Positions 1 to 11,239 of a stretch of 64,000 nucleotides of DNA are shown here, piece after piece. The DNA comes from Kingdonia uniflora (Eukaryota; Streptophyta; Magnoliopsida; Ranunculales; Circaeasteraceae). Location of the stretch: NCBI GenBank assembly GCA_014058105.1, contig JACGCM010002890.1:2728001-2792000 (forward strand), in the 5' to 3' direction. Numbering within the stretch: the first letter of the stretch is position 1; every line of letters starts with the position of its first letter. A program made the position numbers and the translations under genes. The notes beneath the pieces are model-generated. The model was not told where the DNA came from and did not search any database. It worked only from the letters and a program-made list of their open reading frames with translations.

Positions 1-96
1 TCCTTGCCCCTCGAGTGTGCTCGAAATTAGATGCTTGAAAAAAGGAGATGAAGTATGGGTGAAAAAACTGCTTCACCCCGTGAGTAGGCTACTACA
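1..96 (-). mobile_element. E0: LTR terminus of a nested Ty3/gypsy copy, continuing off the left edge
   Basis: Read on the minus strand, position 96 begins TGTAGTAGCCTACTC, identical to the family LTR start at 55721. It interrupts the integrase frame of E1 exactly there. Only about 16 bp match the LTR. Positions 1-40 instead match the post-pol repeat, including CACTCGAGGGGCAAGGA. The copy is therefore truncated or rearranged just inside its end, or a separate fragment abuts it. The other end and any target duplication lie outside the window. Confidence 0.5.
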
Positions 97-640
97 GTTG
101 AAGTCTTTTGACCTTCCCGGCCTTTCTTTGCATCGGCCCTTTTTTTGCGACCGTCGATAATGGTTTTGTCGATTGCTTCGACTTGGCCGTTGCCTTGGGG
201 ATAGTAAGGTGCTGAGGGTGAGAGGATGATGTTGTATTTATTGTGAAAGTTTCTGACTTTGCTGCCGACGAACTGGGGACCATTGTCGCATCGAATCTTA
301 TGGGGGCAGCCGAAGTGTGTGATGATGTTTTCCCATAAAAATTTAATAACTTCTTCATCTCTGGTTCGACACAAAGGTATAGTTTCGACCCATTTTGTAA
401 AGTAATTTGTTACAATAAGGACATTTTCTCTGCTACCCGAGGCTTTGGGGAAGGGGCCGATGAGATCGATAGCCCATATTTTCAATGGCCAGGAGACATA
501 ACTGAAATGGAGGTCTTGCGAAGGGCAATGAATGTCATGAGCGTGACATTGGCATTTGTCACAGTGTTTGGCATACTTTTCGGCTTGCTTTTTCATATTC
601 GGCCATAACAATCCTTGAGAGACGACACAAAGGGCCATAG
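97..640 (-). pseudogene. E1 integrase, cut by the E0 insertion
   Basis: The open frame begins at 638 and carries the end of the zinc-binding region (HCDKCQCHAH near 550). It then has all three catalytic acidic residues of the D,D-35-E core: the Asp in WAIDLIGPF, the Asp in IRCDNGPQF and the Glu in GNGQVEA. The frame is still open when it meets E0 at position 96, so the interruption is a real insertion and the C-terminal part is displaced. Integrase joins element DNA to the chromosome. Confidence 0.85.
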
Positions 641-819
641 AATCACTAGCAGTATGAGCACCGCAGGTTCCTTCATGGAGTTCGCTAGAATGGCTGAAGC
701 TTTAGCTTGGGATATGCATCGAAGGAGGACCCCTTTTGGGGATTTGTAATGTAATTCATATTTGTAGATAGTGTATCTGTGGCAATTTTCTAATACCGAT
801 CGTCTGGCCATGGGATCAT

Positions 820-1480
820 CTAGGAGGGCGGCATTGCTGAGGTAATAGAGGATTGGTGTTCGCCAGTCATCTGGATCGAGACCCTCGCCCCTAGTATTGA
901 TGGTATTGACTTCCATCTGGTTGATACTTGGGCGTTCAAGTACTTCGATATGAAGGGTCCAGGATTTTAACTGTCCAGGAATGGCTGCGATGTAGGCGAG
1001 GGCATCTGCATGTCGGTTTTCTCCACGAGGGTAATGAGTGATAGTTGATTTTTCTAGAAAACGGTCCATGCATTGTCTAACAAAAAGGGCATAGTCAGCC
1101 ATGCGACCATTAACTTTATTTTCTCCTGTGTAATGCCTCTGAACAAGTTGGGAATTCGTGAAAATGGAAAATTTGGGAACGCCGAGGTCGAGAGAGAGGT
1201 CGAGGCCATGGATCAAGGCTTCGTACTCGGCTTTATTATTGGAACATTCTAAGGTAAGTTTGACAGCTTTCTCTATTCGATCATTAGTGGGAGTGACGAA
1301 GACAATACCAATTCCAAAGCCATTAGGTTCAGCGGATCCATCTGTGTATAAACGCAGCCAGTGTTATGGTTCTAGGGATCTGTTACTTTAGGTTGGTCTT
1401 TTGTTAAGTCATCTTCATGTTTTTCCCAATCGACATCTTCGACCGGGAAGTCGGCAAGAAAGTCTTTTACTGTTTGGCCT
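820..1480 (-). pseudogene. E1 RNase H domain (catalytic Asp changed)
   Basis: The open stretch read from 1216 contains MIHGLDLSLDLGVPKFSIFT, then QLVQRHYTGENK and YPRGENRHADALAYI, the family's RNase H segment. Ty3-type RNase H uses an Asp in the FTDSQLV motif; here it reads FTNSQLV. The later Asp in HADALA is kept. The first part of the domain near 1220-1400 is frameshifted. The domain would degrade the RNA strand of the RNA-DNA hybrid. Confidence 0.78.
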
Positions 1481-1689
1481 TTCTGGGATATTTACTTCTC
1501 GAATGTAATGTCATGTTCGCCATGGTACACAGACCACTGTTGATCTCGTTTGGATTTCTCTTTTTTACTAAGCACTTCTCGAAGGGGGTAACTTGATATA
1601 ACACGGATGGGGTGAGCTTGAAAATATGGTTTGAGTTTACGGGCTGAATAGACAAGGGTGAGGAGCAAGCCCTCAAGTTTTGAATATCG

Positions 1690-2960
1690 AGTTTCTGCGG
1701 GTGTTAATGTTTTACTGATAAAATATACAGGTTTCTCGATGTTGGAGTTGTGGCGAATAAGTACTGAACTGATAGAGGTGTCCGTAACAGTGAGGTATAA
1801 AAAGAGTGTTGCGCCTTCGATAGGGGTGTTGATAATGGGTGGACGGCCATGATAAGTTTTAAGTTCGTGGAAGACCTATTCACATTCGGGTGTCCAGTTG
1901 ATCTCGAGGTTAATTTTCTTTTTTGCTTTGTGGACACCTTGGACGCGTAAGAGGGAAAAGTGGCAAGCACATCTGTCTGAGGATTTGGAAATGAAACGGT
2001 TGAGGGCTGCTATCTTAACAGCTACTCTCTGGTCGTCTTTTTGTGTTCGGGGCAAAGGCATATCGATAAGGGCTCGAGTATGGGTGGGGTCGATCTCGAT
2101 ACCTCGTTACTGATAAGGTGGCCCAAAAATATTTACCAGACGAGACACCAAATTGGCATTTTTCTCGGTTGAGTTTCATGTTGTATGTTCGATGTATCAA
2201 AAAGACTTCGGCCAGGTCCTAGTTATGGGTCTATTTCTGGGGGCTTTTACATAACATGTCGTCGATGTAAAGTTCAACCGACTTGCCAAGCAAGGGTTTA
2301 AACATGGTCGTAACAAGACGTTGGTAAGTGGCTCTCACATTTTTAAGGACAAAGGGCATAACATTAAAATAGTAAAGGCCTAGTTCAATGAAAAATGATA
2401 CTTTAAGTTGATCTTCAGGGAGGAGGGGTACCCGATTATAACCCAAGGCCCCGTCCATCATTGATAGGCGCTCATGACCGGCAGTGGCATCGAGGAGTGC
2501 TGAGATGATCGGGAGGGGGAAACTATCCTTTGGTGTCTACTTGTTGATGTCGGTGAAGTCGACGCAGATTCTAATCTTGTCGTTCTTCTTGGGGACTACC
2601 ACAATATTTGATATCCAGTCAACGTACTTTACTTTTCTGATAAATCCTGACGCTATGAGTTTTTCTACTTCAAGGTTCACTGCTTCTCGAAGTCATGGTT
2701 TTAGGTTGCGCTTCTTCAACTTTACTACTGTGGAATAGGGAATGAGGCCGAGGTGATGGCAAGCCAAACTGGGGTCGACGCCGGGCATCTCCTGTAACGT
2801 CCATGCAAAGACATCTTTGTTTGCTCGAAGGAAATCATTAAGATCGATGCGTTCTACTTTGTCAAGAGAAGTTCTAATGAATATACCATGACCAGAATCG
2901 TCAAGTTTGATATAAACAGTGGGTTCGATGGGTGAGGTAGTATCTGCCGATGGTATGGGG
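1690..2960 (-). pseudogene. E1 reverse transcriptase (broken)
   Basis: The N-terminal part (about 2860-2700) has DVFAWTLQEMPGVDP, typical of Ty3/gypsy RT. The palm motif YIDDML is near 2260-2275, and the thumb/connection part (SLLRVQGVHKAKKK) is near 1920-1960. Two of the catalytic aspartates are visible in YIDD. Several shifts break it into pieces (2231-2461, 2015-2200, 1704-2060). Together with RNase H it would copy element RNA into DNA. Confidence 0.8.
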
Positions 2961-3129
2961 ATAGAAAGAGGCAGTGATTGGTTCGGGCGGTTGATGAGTT
3001 TCCGGGTCTGATCGATCTCCGGGTACTCGCATGAACGGGCGAGGCGTTGAGCGCCTTTCAAATTCCAAGTACCTTCGGGGGTGGTGAAAGGAAGGGTCTG
3101 ATGGTAGGTCAAAGGTATGGCACACATGG

Positions 3130-3640
3130 CGTGTAGCCAGTCATGCCTGAGGATACCGAGGTATTTTGACTTTTTGTCTATAACTAGAAAGCTGGTTTGA
3201 AGTGTAACTGGGCATGTTGTGACTGGTAGGCTGATTCGGCCAACAACAACTTTTGTAGCTCCATTGAATCCCTTCAATTCGACATTGGCAGTGGTTATGA
3301 TGCCAGTTTTCTTCATGGTTTCAATTGTTTAAAGAAAAAGGACATCAGATACACTCCTTGTGTCTATGAGCATTGTATGGATAATGAGGTTTTCGATCTT
3401 AATTATGATGACTAATGGATCAAAATGGGGAAAACGGATGTGAGATGTATCACAGTCGATAAAAGAAATACCATCGAGGCGAGGGCGATGGCTTGGTTCA
3501 GGCAGAGGGGTGGGAAGTTTCTCCAGGTAGGTGAGTTTGTAACATTCTTCGACGAGCTTATATTTTCTTTTGGAATGTCCGCTGTCTATGTTGTTGACTT
3601 CGATGAAGATTATTTTGTAAATGTGCACCTCGGCAGGGTT
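3130..3640 (-). pseudogene. E1 aspartic protease (active site mutated)
   Basis: The region aligns by eye with the protease of the other copies: a segment DPLVIIIKIENL, the catalytic-loop equivalent MLIDTRSVSDVLFL near 3345, then GRISLPVTTCPVTLQTSF and YLGILRHDWLHAM. Retroviral-type proteases need D-T/S-G; here the Gly is Arg, so the protease should be dead even without the frame break near 3325. In the family it would cut the Gag-Pol polyprotein. Confidence 0.75.
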
Positions 3641-3719
3641 AGCAGTAGGGGTAGATTGAGGTTTGAGGTAAGGCCCATCAAGATAGCTAGGAAGTTCGGC
3701 AATATACAGGTGTAGATGA

Positions 3720-5318
3720 CCTGCTTTGAGGATGAGTTCGAGAGAGTACTAGAGGGCGAAGCATTTGTTGGCATGGTGACAGTTATATTTTTGATTGGCG
3801 CAGTAATATTTGCCTGGTCTGACTTCGATAGGGAAAGGGATACGCCAGATGGGGTCTACCTATTTATGTGGTAGAAGGGCGCTAAGAAGTGTAGTGAGTA
3901 TGGGTAAGACTACTTTTGGTCGCTTTTTGCGAGCCTCAGCACTATTGTCGATGTAAGGGCATTTGCGGGTCTCAGTCTCTTATAAGATAGGAGTAATCAG
4001 GGGTGTTGGAGTAGAAGGCAAGTTTGTTCGAGGTTTACTGATAGGAAGGTTCGAAGGTTGGCTCAGTTTATGTGACTCGCGGATGCGCTGGAGGTCAATA
4101 TAACTGCTGACTTTTGAGAGCATCTCCTTGAGGGTTTGAGGTTTGTGGAGATCTAGGTGTTCTTTGACTCGACTGTGATCAGGTAGGGCATTCGAGTAAG
4201 CGAGTATAGCATTCGCACAGTCAAGGTTCTTAATTTTCAGTGATTCATCGAGGAACCTTTTGGTGAAGGCTTCGAGTGTCTCACTACTGGATTTTCTCAA
4301 ATTGAATAGGGTGTCCTTATTGAAGGCAAACCGGGCGATGAAAAGATGTGACAGTTGCTCGATGTTTTGTATTGAGCCATTTGGATGATTATGATACCAT
4401 CGACGGGGGTTGTCAGTATGGCTGGTAGGAAAAAGGCGACATAGTAGGTAATCGACGGTAAAATAGAGGCTCAGGGCATTTTAGGAATCGAAAATGTGCA
4501 ATTAAGGGTCTGTGTTGCAGTATTTGCTGAGTTTGGGGGCATGGAAATTAGGGGGCATCTCGATAGCAATAATTTTAAGGCATATGGGGTTATTAAGGCG
4601 AATTCAAGAGTTGGTGGCTGGGCCCGTGCTGATGCGAATAACTGGCAGTATTTTGAGGTCGAATTTTAGCTATACAGCATAGGCAAGATGAGGGGGAGAT
4701 CGAGGGATTTAAGGATGGTAAGTTCAATTGGGTAGAATGTGTTCAGCACTGCGCTCTCTGAGATGTTCTCGGGCAGGGTGGCATATGGGGAATCTAATAG
4801 ATCGGAGAGTGGAGTCAGTAGAATTTTTTGTGGGGTGAATGCCGCGATAGATAAAGCTGGTAGGAAGAATAATGTGGGGAGTACTCTCCGCTTGGATACG
4901 CCCTTGGGCTACTCCAAGAGTAGGTAGGGGTCCCAGACGGGCTCAGGAAGACATACGCGATGGATCTGGTGCTTATGATGGTCGTACTGGTTCTAGAGGT
5001 TATAGTCTCTGCAGCTCTCGAACGGTGCTGCGTAACTCATCGATTACCCGGTTCTGTCTATTCTCGTTGTCCAGGTGGCAGATTTGTTTAGTTTCCTGCT
5101 CTAGGCGGTGGTTTTCATGCTTTTAGTAAAATTGTGCATCGCAGCGCTCCTCGGCTTGAGTGACTTGTTGAGATAGTAAGGCTATTTGGGTGGCCACTCC
5201 ATCGATGGAGATGCCGGCATGGGTTAAACTGGAACAGAGGGTGGGTTCCAATGAGGAGAATCTGTGGAAGCTGGGAACAAATGGAGGGAAAGAGAAAAAA
5301 GAGATTGGTAGGGTTGGA
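3720..5318 (-). pseudogene. gag: E1 gag (broken)
   Basis: Gag would form the nucleocapsid shell that packages element RNA in the cytoplasm. The N-terminal part (about 5380-5123) carries the family segment QIALLSQQVTQAEER, a coiled-coil-like stretch. The core around 4480-4000 has the retrotransposon gag signature WYHNHPNG, then SHLFIARFAFNKD, then EAFTKRFLDES. A zinc knuckle CX2HX4HX4C lies at 3761-3802, a variant of the usual CCHC. The longest open stretch is 3980-4300. Stops and frameshifts separate the parts, so no full protein can be made. Confidence 0.8.
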
Positions 5319-5336
5319 AGCACAGATGGCACCAAT
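5319..5336 (-). other. E1 primer-binding site
   Basis: The minus strand reads ATTGGTGCCATCTGTGC immediately inside the LTR end. Other copies read ATTGGCGTCGTCTGTGG or TTTGGCGCCGTCTGTGC. A tRNA 3' end (TGGCGCC... type, as in Tat/Athila elements) would prime minus-strand DNA synthesis here. I did not assign the exact tRNA. Confidence 0.75.
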
Positions 5337-6075
5337 TGTAGGGGCCTGACTTCTTTAGGAAGAGAAGTCGGCTCTTTCAAATCTGGGTTAACCCTTAATC
5401 AAAGGAATGCATGCATATAATCTAAAGCATGAACAATCTATACACAAAATACTTGCGTAGAGGCCTAAATGTGACACTTTGCGACCTCTGATGAGGATTT
5501 TTAAGAGTGCATTTGTTACTGATGAGTAATTGAAGGTTCGAGTACTGGGTCTTTTTAAAGAGTGGTCGAAGGTAAACTGCGAAGGGGCTGGGGAGAATTT
5601 TTCTAACCCCTTCTTAGTTCCCCATCTAGCCCATTTATAGAATCATAAGAAGGGCTGAGTCACCATGGTTAGGTCAGATTACAAGGGTACTGTCCGGATA
5701 TCCCAGAGCAAGTATGAGCACCAGAATAGTCGGAACTATCACTACGACAGTTTTTATGTCTATCCCTGTACTTTGAAATTATAGCGGTGGTTGGGCTTGT
5801 CACTGTTGCTGTAAGGACCAACCACTGCACCATCTTATCTGGTGAGCTGACTGCCTGTCCTATCATACCTCGACCATGTGCAGATATGGTCGATGTGTTT
5901 CTGCCGTGATGTATAGAGTCCGTCCTCGAGGATTGTTCGGAGTCGAAGCTTCATCCTCGGGTGATCTTGGGGAGGCTTGTATGTAGATTTATGATGACTT
6001 CGGTATGTTCGAGTAAGATTTGAAGTGGCCTTCGAATGGCTGTCTCGGGTAGAAGGCTGCGTGTAGGCCACTACA
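5337..6075 (-). repeat. E1 5' LTR (739 bp)
   Basis: The LTR starts TGTAGTGGCCTACAC at 6075 and ends CCTACA at 5337, directly before the primer-binding site. A TATA-like stretch (CTATAAATGGG on the minus strand) lies near 5634-5642. A family-conserved block around 5480-5505, read AAATCCTCATCAGAGGTCGC on the minus strand, marks the R/U5 part. The LTR would supply promoter and polyadenylation signals for the element's RNA. The matching 3' LTR is outside the window, so no age can be read from this copy. Confidence 0.85.
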
Positions 6076-8097
6076 GTAGAAGTGTTAAAAATTTCAACAG
6101 CCGCCCTATTAGCAGTGGTCGTGCCAGAAGTTGGACCATCGACTAGGAGCCATCGTAGGACTCGGGTATTCAAGGAGAGTAACGAAGAGGAGGTTAAGGA
6201 GTGGGAGGGAAAGAGGAATGAAGTAATGTCGAGCCTTCGAGTGTTGAGGGGGAAGAATGGGAAGAGGATTAAAGTGAGGAAGGAAATGAACTGAACAATG
6301 TGGGGACACCATTGGGACCAGTCTCGGCTAAGGAAAGGGCAAGATTGTATCGATTCATGGAAAAACATGAGTTATCAAAGGTAGGTGTTATATTGATTCT
6401 TACAGGGGCAGGCTTCAGGTTCAATGATGCTTCGCAGGTTGGCATAATGGCTTTCTGAAGTCAGATTCGACTAAATATACAACTGCCTCTTTGAAAGGTA
6501 GTGAAGAAGGTATTGAATTACTGGGATGTTGCTCCCTGCCAGATGAATGACAATTTTAATGAGATGATGAGGGTGGTCAAGGGGATGAATGTAGAGTTGA
6601 AATGTAAAAAGGGGGGTTTGATCGAGTTGTTTGATATTGTGTCGTTCTACTTGAGAAAAGCCAATATGAAGGTGGATACTTATCATATTCAATGTCATGC
6701 AGACCATGGCTATTCAATCTGTGTTTGACGGGGCGTGGGTGGGATAAGGATTTAGTGGTGGTAAGGCATAATTATGAGAATGCAGAAGGGGAAGAGGTAT
6801 ACAAGCTGCAGTACAGGGTGTATAATCAAAGTAAGTTGATAGTCGAAGGTTGTTTATTATGCCGATCGAATAGGTTGTTAAACTAGTTTTCCGTTGATTT
6901 GCAGAACCCAGTAGCAGAACATTGACAAATCCAAAAAGGTATATTGATGATCTGATCGACCATGATGAGGAGTGGGTAAATTGGGTATTTGAGAAGTTTG
7001 GTATTTCAAGGAAAAGGCAGAAAAAGAGAGATACGTTACTTCGAAATGTATCTGACGCTGCTAGACAATCGAAGAAGAGAAGAGAAGAAGCTGCTTCGAC
7101 AGGGGCCGAGGTGATGGGGAAGGGAAGATTGACTCGAAAGTCGTAATATGTGCCAAGGCAATGGTGAGGAGGGCTGGGGATCGTACAACTGAGTGTGCCT
7201 AAAGTTATTCCCGAGGTGCGAGGCTAGAAAACAAGGGTAAGGGCGAGGCTATTACCAAAGCTTCGACAGTATAGCAAATGAATACTACTCTGCATAAGAG
7301 GTTTCGTGAGCAGGTGGCTGATGATGTGGATGATGCGGACGAGGCTCAACGCTAAGCCAAACTAGAGGAACAGGATCGAGTAACGGCCGCATCGATGGCG
7401 ACCTTCTGTGGAAATGAGCCAGATGAGGTAGGGAAGCAGATGAATAATGTTCTGCATCAGTTAACAGTTTTTTGAGATTTTTAAATTATGAAAAAAAGTG
7501 ACTATGCCTCGAGAACTACTAATGGGTCGTGTATTCTAGCAGGTGCATGCTTGGGCGTACACTTTTTCCATAGCCCAGAGGGTAACAAGTAAACAACTGA
7601 AACAGGCGAGGGACAGTCAGGAGCTCGCTCAGGGACTATGATACTATTTGAGACTGATGTTAATGTGTTATGGTAAGAGAAGTTGTTGATTAGAGTTGAG
7701 GGCGTAAGGGAGATCGAGGATGCGGTTGCCAACAGTGATCAAATTCAAAAAAAATTATAGTCGAAGCTGGCTAAAAATAAGGTTGAATTGGAGGCACATA
7801 GAGTAGTTTTCCTGGCGCAATACGATGAAGAGGTTGACACGACCACGTCTCTGAAAAGACTTTTGAGCGCTTTCCTATGACCGAAGGGCCTGACGACGAA
7901 GATGTTGTTCAGACAGAGGGGATGGAAGTGGACCCTGTAGTAAAAATGCTGGAAGTAGTCTTGATGAATTAGCAATCGAAGGGGTTGCTGCTATTACTGT
8001 AGTCAATGGGGCGGCGGATGCTCTAGGACTGAACCCTTCTGTCGAGGGTAATGGAGGTGTTACTGTTGAAGAATCTGTAGGATGAGTTAGTGCGGCC
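6076..8097 (+). pseudogene. E2 antisense gene aORF2 (5' end cut by E1)
   Basis: This protein is encoded opposite to pol, between the post-pol repeats and the 3' LTR. In order: an acidic/basic lead (RRTRVFKESNEEEVKEWE, about 6140-6200); a globular domain at 6500-6720 with KVLNYWDVAPCQMNDNFNEM and then IVSFYLRKANMKVDTYHIQ; WDKDLVVVRHNYENAEGEE at 6740-6800; and DHEEWVNWVFEKFGISRK-like residues at 6960-7010. It closes with a charged, coiled-coil-like tail (7640-7860) and a Val/Gly-rich end near 8080. The domain at 6500-6720 resembles the 'putative gypsy type transposon' (Transposase_28-like) family. Stops and shifts are present. Function unknown. Confidence 0.65.
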
Positions 8098-8375
8098 ACT
8101 CCTGCATGAGTAGAGTACTGGCAGAAGGTCTGTTTTCGTTATTTGTTTGTTGTAACAAACTCTCTCCTCTTTTCTTATTATGATATTTAAATTTAATTGA
8201 TGTGGCATTTAAATTAAATGTACTGGATGGGCAGTACTCGAAAATTGAGTAACGTATTTGAACTTGAGCTACTTGTTTGTATGTAATTGATTTTAATTGC
8301 ATGTGTGTATTAAACTTGAATTGCTGGTATGTTTGTATGCTTGCATCCTCGTGTGTGATTGAAAGTATAGAATTC
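8098..8375. other. AT-rich spacer after E2 aORF2
   Basis: No gene is visible. The stretch is AT-rich with TTTAAATTTAATTG-like runs, and probably represents the 3' untranslated end of aORF2 before the post-pol repeats. Confidence 0.4.
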
Positions 8376-8845
8376 TTGTGTCAGGGTTCGAACTAGAACC
8401 TTGAAGAGCTTTAAGGTCGTCCCCAAGTATCAATCAAGTCGAAGGGTTGACTTGATACTTAGATTTGACTGAGTCGAGAAGTGTACTGAACCTTGAAGTT
8501 CACCCCTGGATCTATCCGCGGGATTGAGCCTGAAAGAAGTATTATGTGGTCGCCCCCAATGCATTCCTGATGGTTCAGTCTGTCGACCATTCACACCCTT
8601 CAGGTTTGTTCGAATTTAAAACTTGAAAAAATTTGAGCTCGCCCCCAAGTATCAATCGGGTCCAAGAGTTGACATTATACTTAGGTTTGACCAAGAAATT
8701 CACTAGACTTCGAAGGCCAGAGCCCAAACGAAGCATTATGTGGCCACCCCCAATGCATTCTCGAGGCCTCAGTCTATCGATCATTCATGCCCCTCGGGTT
8801 TTCTTGAATTTGAAACTTGAAAAACTAGGACGATACCTATCCCCG
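8376..8845 (-). repeat. E2 post-pol tandem repeats
   Basis: Two to three diverged copies of a unit near 195 bp. On the plus strand each carries CCCCCAAGTATCAATCRRGT, then a GACCAAGAARTTCACTAG-like part, then CGAAGCATTATGTGG and CCCCAATGCATTC. The same units follow pol in E4, E5 and E9. They do not code for protein in any consistent frame. Confidence 0.75.
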
Positions 8846-9070
8846 AACCATTAGGTCCAGCGGATCCATCTGTGCAAAGTTGCCAACCTATGTTAGGGTT
8901 CCATGGGTCAGTAGGTTCAAGATAATCTTCTGGTAGGTCGTCTTCGTGTTCCTCCCAGTCGACATCTTCAATCGGGAATTCAGCAAGGAAATTGGCCACT
9001 GCTTGGCCTTTGAGGGAAATCTATTTCTCAAATATAATGTTATGTTTGCCAAGGTAGACAGACCACTGTT
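8846..9070 (-). pseudogene. E2 RNase H N-terminal remnant
   Basis: The segment FLAEFPIEDVDWEEHEDDL is followed by the RNase H start LCTDGSAGPNGSGIGIVL, with the first catalytic Asp kept. The match stops at about 8846 and post-pol repeat sequence follows at once. About 1.5-2 kb found in E1 and E4 (rest of RNase H plus integrase) is missing. Confidence 0.8.
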
Positions 9071-9089
9071 CTACTCGTCTAGATTTTTC

Positions 9090-10520
9090 TTTCTGCTGAG
9101 TACATCACGAAGGGGATAGCTTGTTACTACACTGATGGAGTGAGCTTGAAAATATGGTTTGAGTTTAGGGGCAATATAGACGAGAGTAAGGAAAAAATGC
9201 TCAAGTTTCAAGTATTGAGTTTCTGCAGGTTTCAAGGTTTTGTTGATAAAATATATAGGTTTCTCGATGCTTGATTCGAGTCGAATGAGGAGTGAACTAA
9301 TAGAGGTATCGGTGACTGTGAGGTATAAGGAGAGTGTTTCACCTTCGATAGGGGTGTTGATAATGGGTAGTCGACCAAGGTATGCTTTGAGTTTGAGGAA
9401 GGACTGTTTACAGTCGGGTGTCAAGTTAATATGTGGATTGTTATTCTTTTTTACTTTGTGGACGCCTTGGTCACGTAAGAGAGAGAAAAGCCAAGCACAA
9501 CAGTCTGAGGATTTTAAAATGAAATGGTTGAGGGCCGCTATTTTACCAGCTAGTTTTTGGACATCTTTTTTGGTTCGGGGCAAAGGCATGCCGATAAGGG
9601 CTCGGAGATGGGTAGGGTCGATCTCGATACCTCGTTTGCTGATAAGATATCCTAAAAACTTTCTAGACGAAACACCAAACTGGCATTTGTCTGGGTTAAG
9701 TTTCATGTTGTATGTTTGAAGTATCGAAAAGGCATCGGTTAGATTCTGGATGTGGGTCTATTTTTTGAGGCTCTTGCATAACATGTCATCAATGAAAACT
9801 TTGATCGATTTGCCAAACAGGGGTTTAAACATGGTTATTACGAGGCGTTGGTAGGTGGCACCGGCTTTTTTATGGCCAAAGGGCATGATATTAAAATAGT
9901 AAAGGCCTTGTTCAGTGATGGAAGAAGTTTTAAGTTGATCTTCGAAGAGGAGGCGTACCTGATTCCAACTTGAGGCTGCGTCCATCATGGGCTGGCGCTT
10001 GCATTCAGCAGTAGCATCGAGAAGTACTAAAATGATCGGTAGAGGGAAACTGTCATTTGGTGTGTGATTGTTAAGGTCTGTGATGTCGACGTTGATTCTG
10101 ATCTTGCCGTTCTTTTTAGGAACTGCAACTATGCTTGATATCCAATCAGCATACTTGACTTCTCAAATGAAACCCGCAGCTATGAGTTTGTCTACTTTGA
10201 GGTTTACTGCTTCTCAAAGTCGTGGTGCCAAGGTACACTTCTTCTATTTTTCTGTTGTAGAATGGGGGATAAGGTCGAGGCGATGGCATACCAAATTAGG
10301 GTCGACACCGGGCATTTCCTGAAATGTCCATGCGATGACATCTTTGTTTGCTCGTAGGAAGTCTATAAGTTTGAGGCACTCTGCCTCATCTAGAAAGGTT
10401 CTAATGAATGTACCCCGACCAGGACCATCAAGTTCAATATAAATTGCAAGTTCAATTGGTGAGATGGCGGGTGTCGAAGGTATGGGAACAGAAGGAGACA
10501 ATGATTGTTATGGGAGTCTG
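9090..10520 (-). pseudogene. E2 reverse transcriptase (broken)
   Basis: Three long open pieces cover the domain. 10501-10244 holds the N-terminal segment ending DVIAWTFQEMPGVDPN. 9988-9758 holds fingers and palm with FIDDML in place of YIDDML. 9706-9071 (211 residues) holds thumb and connection through LTLVYIAPKLKPYF. The pieces are separated by shifts. The 211-residue stretch is among the best-preserved coding regions of the left nest. Confidence 0.8.
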
Positions 10521-10599
10521 ACTAGTTTCTGGGTGTGATCAATCTCTCGAAGATCATATAAATTGGTGAGGCATTGAAAGCCTTTAAAATTTAACGTGC

Positions 10600-11239
10600 C
10601 ACAGGGGGTAGTGAAACGAAGGGTCTGATGTTAGATCGAAGGTATGGTGCGTATAGCTTGGAGACAGTCGCGCCCGAGGATACTAAGGTATTCAGACTTC
10701 TTATCGATGACAAGAAAGCTAGTTTGAAGTGTGACTGGGCCGGTGGTAACTGGGAGGCTTATTCGACCAGGGACCACTTCGGTAGCCCCGCTAAAGCCTT
10801 TTAGTTCGACATTGGAGGTAGTGACGAGGTCTACTTTGTTCATGGCTTGGACGGTCTACAGGATGAGTACATCGGCTGTACTTCCTATAGCGATAAGCAT
10901 GGTATGGAGGACGAGTTGTTTGACCTTAATCATGATGACTGAAGGGACGGAGTGGGGAAAATGAACATGCGATGTATCGCAGACGATGAAAGAGATGCCT
11001 TCGGGTTGAGGGAAAAGGCTTGATTATGGCATGAGGGCAGGTAACTTCTCCTGGTAAGTGAGTTTGTAACATTCTTCGACATACTTGTGTTTGCACTTGG
11101 AACGGCCGTTGTCGATATTATTGACATCAATGAAATGAATTTGGAAGATTTAGACCTCAGTAGGATCGGCCGAAAGGGCGGGCTGCGGTTTGAGGTACGG
11201 CACATCGATGTAGCTGGGAAGGTCGGCAACATACTGATG
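10600..11239 (-). pseudogene. E2 protease (catalytic Asp lost)
   Basis: The intact part, read from 10843, has ELKGFSGATEV, GRISLPVTTGPVTLQTSF and YLSILGRDCLQAI, the C-terminal half of the family protease. The active-site position near 10890-10905 reads LIAIGSTADVL, so the essential Asp of D-T-G is Ala here and Thr is Ile. The enzyme is dead. Confidence 0.72.

Larger units (their letters stand above)
97..6075 (-). mobile_element. E1: Ty3/gypsy retrotransposon, 5' LTR to integrase
   Basis: Reading right to left the order is 5' LTR, primer-binding site, gag, protease, RT, RNase H, integrase, which is the standard Ty3/gypsy order with integrase last. The body is nearly full length up to the integrase core, where E0 is inserted. 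The rest, including post-pol repeats, antisense block and 3' LTR, would lie left of E0. E1 is itself inserted in the antisense gene of E2, since coding resemblance to that gene resumes just right of 6076. It is inactive: several frameshifts, a DTG-to-DTR change in protease and an Asp-to-Asn change in RNase H are visible. Confidence 0.88.

Noticed and set aside
35..85. Plus-strand GDEVWVKKLLH, like an integrase C-terminus
   Set aside because: Too short, and it lies inside the E0 end fragment on the opposite strand; no flanking integrase residues.
6109..6368. Minus-strand frames overlapping the E2 aORF2 start (67 and 177 codons)
   Set aside because: They are Ser/Leu/Phe-rich mirror frames of the acidic aORF2 lead, and one runs across the LTR boundary.
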